Source of the DNA: Leisingera sp. M658 | GTDB lineage: Bacteria; Pseudomonadota; Alphaproteobacteria; Rhodobacterales; Rhodobacteraceae | Length of the DNA stretch: 44,593 nucleotides | Direction of reading: 5' to 3' | Assembly: GCF_025144145.1 (NCBI RefSeq) | Contig: NZ_CP083551.1 | Span: forward strand, 1 to 44,593 | Part shown: in pieces, positions 23,094-30,204 of the stretch | Layout: the number at the start of each line of letters is the position of its first letter | Position numbering within the stretch: position 1 is the stretch's first letter | Program-made: the position numbers and the translations under genes | The notes under the pieces: model-generated | The model's input: the letters and a program-made list of their open reading frames with translations, nothing else | Databases searched by the model: none | What the model was told of the DNA's origin: nothing

Positions 23094-23122
23094 TTGATCA
23101 CCTTAAACTTAACACCTAATAT
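23094..23122 (+). promoter_or_regulatory. Promoter before the small gene at 23148
   Basis: TTGATC (23094-23099), a 17-bp spacer and TAATAT (23117-23122) in an AT-rich stretch directly upstream of a GGAGG ribosome site. Confidence 0.55.
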
Positions 23123-23147
23123 TAATTCATAATGATTGGAGGCGGGT

Positions 23148-23411
23148 TTGAAATTTTTGCTTGTGGTAACTGTGTTTGGGTGGGCGACAGATGAGGAGCC
23201 TTTAAAGTTCACTGCGGTTGTCGGTAGTCAAGCCGAATGTGCTTTAGGATCACAGGAGTTCTTGAGCGGTTTCGACCTTGGGGCAATCAAAAAACAGGAG
23301 ATTTCGTGCAAGCCTCTTGGTCAACTCTCAGGGGCTTTGGAGGTTCTGACCCATGCTACTGACGCGGAAGATGCTGGGAAAATGTTGTCCCGGACAACAA
23401 TTTCTACCTAA
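23148..23411 (+). CDS. Small, probably exported protein
   Basis: 87 residues from a TTG at 23148 preceded by GGAGGCGGG. The start (MKFLLVVTVFGWATDEEP) resembles a short signal or membrane-inserted segment. The rest has two cysteines and no recognised domain. The 3' end overlaps the first of two palindromes located upstream of the partition operon. Confidence 0.5.
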   Translation: MKFLLVVTVFGWATDEEPLKFTAVVGSQAECALGSQEFLSGFDLGAIKKQEISCKPLGQLSGALEVLTHATDAEDAGKMLSRTTIST

Positions 23412-23440
23412 GATTGCGCCGGGTGTTGTCCGGGACAACA
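23383..23440. promoter_or_regulatory. Paired palindromes upstream of the partition operon
   Basis: TGTTGTCCCGGACAACA (23383-23399) and TGTTGTCCGGGACAACA (23424-23440) are perfect 8-1-8 palindromes whose centres are 41 bp apart, about four helical turns. A third, nearly identical site lies at 26137-26153 beside oriT. They are candidates for ParB-binding parS sites or for a shared repressor of partition and mobilisation genes. Confidence 0.65.
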
Positions 23441-23466
23441 TTTTCTTGAGTTTTACTGGGCATTTT

Positions 23467-23484
23467 TATAGCTATATAGCTATA
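23467..23484. promoter_or_regulatory. 18-bp AT-rich palindrome
   Basis: TATAGCTATATAGCTATA is a perfect palindrome made of repeated ATAGCT units, 17 bp before the ribbon-helix-helix gene. It probably overlaps the promoter -10 region and is a good candidate operator for that regulator. Confidence 0.5.
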
Positions 23485-23501
23485 AAACTTTGGGAGAAAG
23501 C

Positions 23502-23693
23502 ATGGCCAAGCGGAGAACAACAACAGTGGGCATGAGGATGTATGACGACATGCACGAAGCCCTCAAAGAGAAGGCGCATCGCGAAAATATCTTCATGTAC
23601 GAAATCGTAGATGCAGCGCTGAGAGCATATGGAATCAACCCTGATGAGGCAGGAGCAAAAGACAATGAAAACGATAGTCGTAGCGAACAATAA
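23502..23693 (+). CDS. Ribbon-helix-helix regulator of the partition operon
   Basis: 63 residues from the ATG at 23502 (GGGAG upstream). The pattern RRTTTVGMRMYDDMHEALKEKAHRENIFMYEIVDAALRAYG fits one beta strand and two helices of an RHH/CopG-like dimeric DNA-binding domain. Its 3' end overlaps the parA start by 29 bp. Small RHH proteins often regulate parA-type operons; the 18-bp palindrome just upstream is its likely target. Confidence 0.75.
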   Translation: MAKRRTTTVGMRMYDDMHEALKEKAHRENIFMYEIVDAALRAYGINPDEAGAKDNENDSRSEQ

Positions 23694-24405
23694 GGGTGGT
23701 GTGGGCAAGACCACCATCGCCAGCCAGATTGTCTATTCTCTTTCGGAGCGCGGGCATTCCGTATTGGGTGTGGATCTGGATAGCCAAAGGAATTTTTCGG
23801 CTTCCTTCGAAGGGGCGAAGACGCTTGGCAATGCGCTTGACCTGGTGACTCGCGGTGAGGGCGTACAAGCCGATTTGGCGAGCGGCGAAATTGGCATCGT
23901 AACTGGTCACAAAGATTTGCAATCGCAAAACGCTGATGACGTGATGGCAAATGTGCAAGCCGGGCTGGTTGGCAGCAGCGGTGCAGATTACTGCGTGGTG
24001 GATACTCCTCCAAATTTTGGCGAGGCGGTTTATGGTGCGCTCATTGCGGCCGACTATCTGCTGGTTCCGATAGAGCTGAAAAAATACTCAGTCGATGGTA
24101 TCGAGGGGGTTCTTGAAGCGCTGTACGCCGCGCAAGGAGTGAATCCGAAACTGCAGCTCCTGGGCATCCTGCCTTCGCGCTTTGATGCCGTGAAGCAGAT
24201 TGAGCGAGACGCGATGGTCCAAGTGGCGGAAGCTGTTGGAGACCTCTGTGTCCCATATGCAATTCGCAACCGCACTGCCTATGTCGTGGCGCAGGAAGAG
24301 GGCGTTCCGCTGTCCGGAGTGAAAACAAAGAGCGGCAAGGATGCCCAAGAAGAGTTCGGCCAGTTTTTTGACTGGCTGTACGATAAGCTTGGCGAGGGGA
24401 AGTGA
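23665..24405 (+). CDS. parA: ParA-family partition ATPase
   Basis: 246 residues from MKTIVVANN. The deviant Walker A KGGVGKTT occupies residues 10-17, followed by DLDSQRNFS (motif A'), VVDTPPNFGEAV (Walker B region, about 112-123) and a C-terminal SGVKTKSGKDAQEEF. The protein lacks an N-terminal HTH, as in small ParA (type Ib-like), consistent with regulation by the separate RHH protein. ParA forms ATP-dependent gradients on the nucleoid that position plasmid copies. One base separates its stop from parB. Confidence 0.9.
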   Translation: MKTIVVANNKGGVGKTTIASQIVYSLSERGHSVLGVDLDSQRNFSASFEGAKTLGNALDLVTRGEGVQADLASGEIGIVTGHKDLQSQNADDVMANVQAGLVGSSGADYCVVDTPPNFGEAVYGALIAADYLLVPIELKKYSVDGIEGVLEALYAAQGVNPKLQLLGILPSRFDAVKQIERDAMVQVAEAVGDLCVPYAIRNRTAYVVAQEEGVPLSGVKTKSGKDAQEEFGQFFDWLYDKLGEGK

Positions 24406-24406
24406 T

Positions 24407-25393
24407 ATGGCAAGGAACATGACAAGCACGCTGGATAAACTAAGGGCGGCGGGCAAACTGGAAGGGCTGCAAAGCCAGAAGCCCGTCGGCGGCGGCGAGC
24501 CCCTGACAATTGACATTGATCTGATCGAACCCGACCCCGAGCAGCCGCGCCGCCATTTCGATCCGGACAAGCTGGCGTCTCTCAGCGCAAACATTTCTAT
24601 TCGTGGTGTTTTGCAGCCCATCACTGTCCAGCCAAAGAGCCAGGACGGGCGGTATATTATTATCATGGGCGAACGGCGCTGGCGGGCAGCCAGGATGGCC
24701 GGACTGAGCAGCGTTCCAGTCCTCATTCGTGAGGCGACCGCGGACCTGCGCGCGATCCAGCTGACTGAGAACATTCAGCGGGATGATCTGACCACGATGG
24801 AAATCGCCTTGGCAGTGGAGCAAATGCGCAAAGACGGGATGAAACGCTCGCAGATTGCGGAGGATCTTGGTTGGGGGCAGGCGCAGGTTTCGCAATTTTT
24901 TGGCGTTATCGCGATGCCTGATGAACTTCAGGAACTTGCAAGAAACAACGTGCCTGTGCGCGCTCTTTCTGACCTTAATTCACTATGGAAGAAGGACGAG
25001 CAGGCAGCTCGCAGATTTGTTTCTGAAACTCCGCCGGAAGAAATCAATCGCGTCACAGTGGCCGGCTTGCGAGCGGAGGTCGAGGCGGGGCAGGGGGTGC
25101 CGCCGTCAGATGCGCCGCCTCAGGAAGCTCCTGCCGAGGACAAAAAGCCCAACCTCGCAGCTGGGCTGTCTGCCCTGTCCGGTGGAAATCCGCAGAGCGA
25201 TGCTCAGGGCGGAAAGCGGTCGTCAAACGGCCAAGTTGCAATCCTGTGCCAGCAAGGCGATCAGATTGGCCGGATCTTGACCGACCGAAAGGCGAAGTCG
25301 AACAAAGCTCTGATGGTGAGCTTTGAAAACGGCGAACGTATTGAAGAGGTAGCTCTGACAGATATTGTGCTGTTCGAGGTGATCGAGCTTTGA
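24407..25393 (+). CDS. parB: ParB-family partition protein
   Basis: 328 residues from MARNMTSTLDKL. The ParB core is clear: LIEPDPEQPRRHFDPDKLASLSANI, the GERRWRAARMAG box (CTP-binding region, about residues 85-96), ENIQRDDLTTMEIA and the HTH RSQIAEDLGWGQAQVSQFFG (about 149-168). After a Pro-rich linker (SDAPPQEAPAEDKK), a C-terminal domain of about 60 residues is beta-rich rather than the usual short dimer helix. It follows parA and would bind parS; the TGTTGTCC palindromes are candidates. Confidence 0.88.
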   Translation: MARNMTSTLDKLRAAGKLEGLQSQKPVGGGEPLTIDIDLIEPDPEQPRRHFDPDKLASLSANISIRGVLQPITVQPKSQDGRYIIIMGERRWRAARMAGLSSVPVLIREATADLRAIQLTENIQRDDLTTMEIALAVEQMRKDGMKRSQIAEDLGWGQAQVSQFFGVIAMPDELQELARNNVPVRALSDLNSLWKKDEQAARRFVSETPPEEINRVTVAGLRAEVEAGQGVPPSDAPPQEAPAEDKKPNLAAGLSALSGGNPQSDAQGGKRSSNGQVAILCQQGDQIGRILTDRKAKSNKALMVSFENGERIEEVALTDIVLFEVIEL

Positions 25394-25402
25394 GGTGAGA
25401 AA

Positions 25403-25699
25403 ATGGCCGCTCTACGATTTATGACTTGGAATGCCCTCTTGTTGATCCGGCGACCGTTTCAGTTCGTCGTGCGCGTTTTCATGTTCATTTCGCTAGGAGC
25501 AGCAGTTGTGAGTGTCGTCGTGATCTTTACCGGCACAGGGAACGAACAGATTGATGCCGACGCGCCGATTTGGGCGCGCGTCGCGGCGTCCGCCATCATG
25601 GTTGCCAGCTATTTTGCGTGGAGCGGGATATCTTACTTGTTCGATAGCGCTCTGTTCAAGCTGACCCCAGAGGGACGAACACTTACCCTGTTCAACTGA
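25403..25699 (+). CDS. Small inner-membrane protein
   Basis: 98 residues with two membrane segments (about 22-42 FVVRVFMFISLGAAVVSVVVIF and about 62-82 VAASAIMVASYFAWSGISYLF). GAGG upstream of the ATG at 25403. It follows parB by nine bases and ends the partition operon. It could act in entry exclusion or envelope association, but there is no direct evidence. Confidence 0.6.
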   Translation: MAALRFMTWNALLLIRRPFQFVVRVFMFISLGAAVVSVVVIFTGTGNEQIDADAPIWARVAASAIMVASYFAWSGISYLFDSALFKLTPEGRTLTLFN

Positions 25700-25750
25700 C
25701 CTGGTTGCTGATTGATGATGGGGGCGCGCTAGAAATAGCCGCCCCTTTTC

Positions 25751-26001
25751 TTTTGCGGGTGTCCGCGGCTGACCAGGTGCGCGCCTGCAGCCAATCACCT
25801 TCTTGAAATATCCTCGGGGGAGCGCGCGAAGTGCGCCGGGGGCAGACAGCCCCCGCAGCCGCCCAGGGCGGCTTTCGATGCCTGACCTTCCCACAAGTCG
25901 GCTCGCTTCCCTTCGCTTTGTGTGGGCGCGGTCAGCTCGCCGCCTGCAAGGCCCGCCCCCGGCCCCGTTCGGGAGCGGTCTGGAAAGCTCCGGCATCGAG
26001 G
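25751..26001 (+). repeat. Partial leader repeat (copy 3) beside oriT
   Basis: Matches the R2 part of leader copy 2 (20143-20390), including the GGGGGC-AGACA-GCCCCC hairpin at 25838-25854. It lacks the cruciform and promoter part. No gene is supported. Confidence 0.8.
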
Positions 26002-26043
26002 ACGCGCGGATCACGGTTTCAGATAGGGCGGTTTCTCAGCCCG

Positions 26044-26090
26044 TCACCTTCGCAAAATATCCTCGGGGTCCGGGGCAGACAGCCCCGCCG
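26044..26090 (+). repeat. Degenerate fourth copy of the repeat core
   Basis: Keeps the TCACCTTC...AAATATCCTCGGGG words and a CGGGGC-AGACA-GCCCCG hairpin (26071-26087). The loop is identical to that of the other copies while the outer stem pairs have shifted. Confidence 0.6.
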
Positions 26091-26136
26091 CATTCTTGAA
26101 TGCGGGCGCGAAGCGCAAGGGGCGAGAATCTCAAAA

Positions 26137-26153
26137 CGTTGTCCCGGACAACA
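26137..26153. promoter_or_regulatory. Third copy of the TGTTGTCC-type palindrome
   Basis: CGTTGTCCCGGACAACA keeps the 15-bp perfect core GTTGTCCCGGACAAC, 25 bp from the predicted nick site and 66 bp before the mobC-like start. It may link control of mobilisation to the partition region. Confidence 0.6.
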
Positions 26154-26218
26154 CAAACGGTTGAAAGAAGGACTAATGCAGGATAGGCTAAGCGCCAGCA
26201 TTGTAATACATATTGATC
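26154..26218 (-). other. oriT: Predicted origin of transfer with nic site
   Basis: The minus strand reads CTATCCTG^C, with the nick between 26179 and 26178. This equals the RP4 nic core (CTATCCTG^C) and the MOBP consensus (YATCCTG^Y). It lies 40 bp before the mobC-like gene that is followed by the relaxase, the usual oriT location. The strand entering the recipient would begin at 26178 and run leftward. A clear long inverted repeat next to nic was not found. Confidence 0.7.
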
Positions 26219-26767
26219 ATGTCTCAGAAGTCCGAACTTGTCAGCGCCCGTGTTTCCCCCGACAGCAAAGCCCGCTTCGGGGCGATTGCTGCCGAGCACG
26301 GCTTGTCACCTTCTGAGTTTCTTCGACAATTGGTTGAGACAGTTTCCGGAGACGCTGAGGTTCCCAGCAGTAAGCCGAGCCAGGCGCGCAGGGAGGGTAA
26401 GCTGACCGTCCGGCTTGAAGCGAGTGTTCGTGCGAAGATCGAGCGAGAGGCCAAGGATCAGGGGGTTCCTCCTTCAACCTGGGCAGCTCGAATTTTGACA
26501 GCCCGTACTCTGTCTGCGCCTCAGCCTGTGCAGGGTGAACGACGACATATCCGCTGGGGGTTTCGGCAGCTTCGCGGTGCTGCAACGAACCTGAACCAGA
26601 TTGCAGCGGCCATGAACCGAGGCGTTTTCACCGGCAGCAACTATGCACCGACGCGGAATGAGTTGCATGAACTGCGTAACTCAGTCGTGAGCCTGCGGGA
26701 ACTGTTGAGGCAATATGCTGCTGGCCGTTTGAAATTTCAGTTAGGGGGTGATCTGACCGATGAGTGA
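26219..26767 (+). CDS. mobC: MobC-like relaxosome accessory protein
   Basis: 182 residues. RHH-like regions occur at the N-terminus (VSARVSPDSKARFGAIAAEHGLSPSEFLRQLV) and again at about residues 60-90 (LTVRLEASVRAKIEREAKDQGVPPSTWAARIL). A MobC-type segment follows (FRQLRGAATNLNQIAAAMNRG, about 120-140). Such proteins bind oriT and help the relaxase reach the nick. The ATG at 26219 lies 40 bp from nic. Its stop overlaps the relaxase start by eight bases. Confidence 0.82.
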   Translation: MSQKSELVSARVSPDSKARFGAIAAEHGLSPSEFLRQLVETVSGDAEVPSSKPSQARREGKLTVRLEASVRAKIEREAKDQGVPPSTWAARILTARTLSAPQPVQGERRHIRWGFRQLRGAATNLNQIAAAMNRGVFTGSNYAPTRNELHELRNSVVSLRELLRQYAAGRLKFQLGGDLTDE

Positions 26768-27959
26768 TTTCAAGACGGAGCTTGGGTTTCAGGATTGCTG
26801 GGCGCCCCCTGCGCGCTCCGGTGCCGTGAAGTCGCCAGGGTCCGGGTCTTTTTCGACGGGCGGCAAACCCAGCCCGAAAGGCAGCGAAAAAGCTGAACCA
26901 GCACAAGCCCGGCAAGCCACTACAATCGGCACCGCCGATAAGGCCCGCCTTGCGCGTGTCGTCAGCAAGACTCCGGAAGTCATGGTCAAGGTGTCAAAAC
27001 CTGCGAAGGTGGACAAAAGCGGTAATACCATCGTTGTGAACCGTCGCACCGAGGGGATCCGGGTTAGCGCGCATATCGACTACATCAGTAGGAACGGGAA
27101 GCTCGACATTGAAACCAATGACGGTGCGATCCTCACGGGGAAAGCTGCAACTGCTGCCTTGTATCGTGATTGGATGCAGCGCCACGACGATGATAGGGCC
27201 AACGGCGATGCAACCGACCGTACAAGGATCACGACCAGTATCGTCTTTTCGATGCCAGGAAGCACGAATGCGGCGGCTGTAAAGGACGCCGTAAGGGCAT
27301 TGGCCCAAAATGAGTTCGGGGGACGCCATGACTATGCGATGGCTCTGCACACAGATACCAAACATCCGCATGTTCATTTGACGGTCCGGACCGTTGGCAA
27401 CGACGGAGTGAAACTGAACCTTCGCAAAGCTGATCTGCAACACTTGCGGGATGTTTTCGCTGAGAAACTGCGGCACCGGGGTATCGAAGCCGAGTCTACG
27501 CCGCGCCATGCCCGCGGTGTTACCCGGAAGGGTGAGCGAACACCTGTCTACAAGATGCGCCAGCGAGGCAAGACGCCTTATGTGGACAAGGCGAAGCAGC
27601 GAGAGGTGCGGCGTGACCTTCAAGAGAATGGTGGCCGTATGCCAAGCCGTCCTTGGGACGGGGCCATCGTCGAGCGTCGGAACCGGGTCATGAGAACGTA
27701 CAGCGCGGCGGCGGCCTTGCTAGCTGAATCGCACGATCCCGAAGACAGGGCGCTAGGGCGGGCCGTATCGGCGTTCTCAGGGCGATTGACGGACGTTACC
27801 ACAGAACGGGGCGCTATGGCGCTCAGCGCGCCTATGGAGCGCTCAGAGAAGATTCCTGGGGCCGGTCAGAAACAGCCTGAAGGTCGAGGTCGCGTAAGAG
27901 AGCGAGACGAGGACGAAAAACGGCCCGAGCAGTCGCGCGGGCCGTCAAGAGAACGCTAG
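26760..27959 (+). CDS. MOBP-type relaxase (VirD2-like)
   Basis: 399 residues. A long basic N-terminal extension (1-75) is followed by a relaxase domain with candidate catalytic Tyr108 (HIDYISRNGK), and motif III HTDTKHPHVHLTVR with metal-binding His202, His204 and His206. The C-terminus is basic and charged (RGRVRERDEDEKRPEQSRGPSRER), fitting a secretion signal for the VirD4/VirB system. The enzyme would nick the minus strand at 26178/26179 and pilot it into the recipient. It is co-transcribed with the mobC-like gene and convergent with the virB operon. Confidence 0.9.
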   Translation: MSDFKTELGFQDCWAPPARSGAVKSPGSGSFSTGGKPSPKGSEKAEPAQARQATTIGTADKARLARVVSKTPEVMVKVSKPAKVDKSGNTIVVNRRTEGIRVSAHIDYISRNGKLDIETNDGAILTGKAATAALYRDWMQRHDDDRANGDATDRTRITTSIVFSMPGSTNAAAVKDAVRALAQNEFGGRHDYAMALHTDTKHPHVHLTVRTVGNDGVKLNLRKADLQHLRDVFAEKLRHRGIEAESTPRHARGVTRKGERTPVYKMRQRGKTPYVDKAKQREVRRDLQENGGRMPSRPWDGAIVERRNRVMRTYSAAAALLAESHDPEDRALGRAVSAFSGRLTDVTTERGAMALSAPMERSEKIPGAGQKQPEGRGRVRERDEDEKRPEQSRGPSRER

Positions 27960-27975
27960 GCTGAGGCGTCCGGAT

Positions 27976-28317
27976 CTACGTCGAGGAAGTTGAGCAGTCT
28001 ACTGGGACCCATCCCAAGTTTTCCAGTTCCGGCCGGGTTGGGTGCTTCATATCCGTTGCTTTAAACGCAATGCTCGACTTGCGATCAAAAACGCAGGGCG
28101 TTGCAGCCGCAATGATTTCTTCCTTGGGTATGGAAAACTGCCCGAATTGGCTCTTCCCAAAGATTATCGCGTGGTCAGGGTCATAGGGGTCATGGTAAAC
28201 ATCATACGCTCTGCCGGATACCGTCGCGGTAGTGATGTTCGTGGCTGCCTTCGGCTCGTTGACGGAGCAAGCTGCGGTCAAAGCGGCTAGCCCGAATCCC
28301 CAAAATGTGTTCTTCAT
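27976..28317 (-). CDS. Small lipoprotein at the end of the transfer operon
   Basis: 113 residues. The start (MKNTFWGFGLAALTAACSV) carries a slightly atypical lipobox TAAC (Cys17). The mature part has two further cysteines and a SQFGQFSIPKEEI stretch. AAGGAAGG lies upstream of the ATG at 28317. It is 22 bp downstream of the LPD7 gene and is probably the last gene of the long minus-strand operon. Function unknown; surface or entry exclusion is possible. Confidence 0.65.
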   Translation of the reverse strand: MKNTFWGFGLAALTAACSVNEPKAATNITTATVSGRAYDVYHDPYDPDHAIIFGKSQFGQFSIPKEEIIAAATPCVFDRKSSIAFKATDMKHPTRPELENLGWVPVDCSTSST

Positions 28318-28339
28318 TTTCTACCTTCCTTTTTTAAAT

Positions 28340-30190
28340 TTACCGTTCCCGGCTGCGGTCCTGTTGCTGGGTTCTTTCTCGCGGCTGTTCCTGGGACTGG
28401 CCTGCGTGTTTGCTAGATGCGTCCGGGCTGGCCGGCCCCCTTACCCGAGCTTGTTCAATGATTTTTGATACGTCTTTCGAGGAGATAGCTTTTACAGCGG
28501 CTTGCTGTTTCGCACTCACATTCGGAATCCGCTGAACATCGTACTGACGGCCAGCGCGGATCCCGTTTGCGAGTTCGTGGGAGGCCATTTCTCGGACGGT
28601 TGCCCGGTCTTTGTCTGATACACCAGCAGCCCGCATTTCAGCTTCGATCAATGCCAGTGTGCTTGCAGCACCACGCAGCTGAGGATCGCGGGCCGCTTCT
28701 TTCTGGTTCAGCCGTTCCTCTAGGCGGTCTGAATGCCGCTGCTGCTCTTGCTGGTGCTTGGTTCCGTTTTCCGCGTCCGGATTTGTCGCCACGTTGGCAG
28801 CCTCTTTTTTGGGTTCATGTGAACCGGCACTTTCAATTACCGGCTCGTCTCTTTTCTGGACGGGTTCAACGCCGTTTCTGGCCTGATCCTGGCTGCGTTC
28901 AACATCACGAGCCCCCCATTCCCGCCTGAAGGTGTTTTTCTGGCGTTCCTCGCCGGTCTTGGGGTCGCGTTCCGTGACCGTGACAGACTTTTGCCCGTCG
29001 TCGTAGATTGTGGCTTTGTCTCCGACTTTGAGCTGGTGCTTGTCGAGCATATCAGGAAGGCCAACCCCCCAGAGCTTATGAGAACGGCCGTCCGCCAGCT
29101 CCAGGGCCACATACGGGGTGGCGGATGCGCCCTCTCGATCCCGGTAAGGTGCTGTGCCAGTGTCTGTGACTTTCCCCTCCAAGCCCTTTTTGTAGTCGAT
29201 CATCTGAATGACGTTCGAAGGGCCTTTTGCCTGGGATTCTGCCTGAGCGGCGGCATCGGACTGACGACCAGGTGAGGCCTTGCCGTTGTCAGTGCGTTCA
29301 ATGACGCGTTCGCCGATCAGCTCAGCTCGGCGCTCGGTTTCAGCCCGGTCTTTGTCATTTGGCCTGTAGCCTTTGACCTCGATGCCTTGCGCAGTTCCCT
29401 CAATCCACATTTCCCGGCGAAACTCCTCCGGACCTTTCACCTTCATGGACGCCCAGCCTCGATGCGCAGCCAGCTCGATCATATCCATGGCCGTGCTGCG
29501 GTCTGCGTTCTTGGTGTGCAGGCTGTCGCCGCGATCCGAAATCACTGGCCGTTTGTCGTCATATGAGCGGAACAACTCTTGCCGGTTGGCCTCGCGTGTC
29601 AGGATGAACCGCTCTTCGAAGCTCTTTGGCATCGCAAATCGTTCATCTCCCGTTTTTTCCGGTTGCGGTGCCGCTGGTTCCGCGGTTCCTTCAGGAGCAT
29701 TGTCGAGAACCGGCGTCATTACAGGCGGAGCCTCTTTGCCCGGCTCGCTGCCTTCTCTGCTCTGCTCTTTGGCCGGTTGCGGTTCCTGAGGCTCTTTCAG
29801 GATAACAGGGGCATCGTCAAACAAATCCGGCGTCTCAGCCTGTGATTTTTGACCAGTACCTTCCCGTGCTTGGCCTTGGGCGGCTATGTCCTTCTCCGCG
29901 ATCCGGTCATGATATGCTTTCCAGAACTGCAGGTCTGTTTCGCTCCCATTGTCGGATTTCACCAATTCGAGGGGCGGAGCCAGTTTGGCATGTTCATCGC
30001 CGTTGCGGCGACTGCTCGCCAAGGTGCGCGCGCCTTTATCGCTGGCCTCTACCACCATGGGCGCAAGCTCCCCAGTAGCCTCCGCAAAAGCTTTCCCGGC
30101 TTCGGCGGCCGTCGAATAGCGGGCCTTTTCGTCGGAAAGGGCATAGGACAGCTCAAAGCCCTGATTAACCTGGTTCTGTGTCTCAGCCAT
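28340..30190 (-). CDS. LPD7-domain conjugal protein
   Basis: 616 residues, hydrophilic. The LPD7 domain (large polyvalent protein-associated domain 7) is at about residues 185-300: FEERFILTREANRQELFRSY, then RSTAMDMIELAAHRGWASMKVKG and WIEGTAQGIEVKGYRP. It is flanked by low-complexity Glu/Pro/Gln-rich linkers. A later domain of about 80 residues (about 345-425) has a beta-rich VALELADGRSHKLWGVGL segment. The C-terminus is basic. LPD7 is found in relaxase-associated and T4SS-exported polyproteins, so the protein may be a substrate carried into the recipient. It follows virD4 by 14 bp. Confidence 0.8.
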   Translation of the reverse strand: MAETQNQVNQGFELSYALSDEKARYSTAAEAGKAFAEATGELAPMVVEASDKGARTLASSRRNGDEHAKLAPPLELVKSDNGSETDLQFWKAYHDRIAEKDIAAQGQAREGTGQKSQAETPDLFDDAPVILKEPQEPQPAKEQSREGSEPGKEAPPVMTPVLDNAPEGTAEPAAPQPEKTGDERFAMPKSFEERFILTREANRQELFRSYDDKRPVISDRGDSLHTKNADRSTAMDMIELAAHRGWASMKVKGPEEFRREMWIEGTAQGIEVKGYRPNDKDRAETERRAELIGERVIERTDNGKASPGRQSDAAAQAESQAKGPSNVIQMIDYKKGLEGKVTDTGTAPYRDREGASATPYVALELADGRSHKLWGVGLPDMLDKHQLKVGDKATIYDDGQKSVTVTERDPKTGEERQKNTFRREWGARDVERSQDQARNGVEPVQKRDEPVIESAGSHEPKKEAANVATNPDAENGTKHQQEQQRHSDRLEERLNQKEAARDPQLRGAASTLALIEAEMRAAGVSDKDRATVREMASHELANGIRAGRQYDVQRIPNVSAKQQAAVKAISSKDVSKIIEQARVRGPASPDASSKHAGQSQEQPRERTQQQDRSRER

Positions 30191-30204
30191 AATTACCTCT
30201 CAAT

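Noticed and set aside
13715..26090. CRISPR array
   Set aside because: Repeats are few, long and unevenly spaced, with no short direct repeat/spacer pattern and no cas genes.
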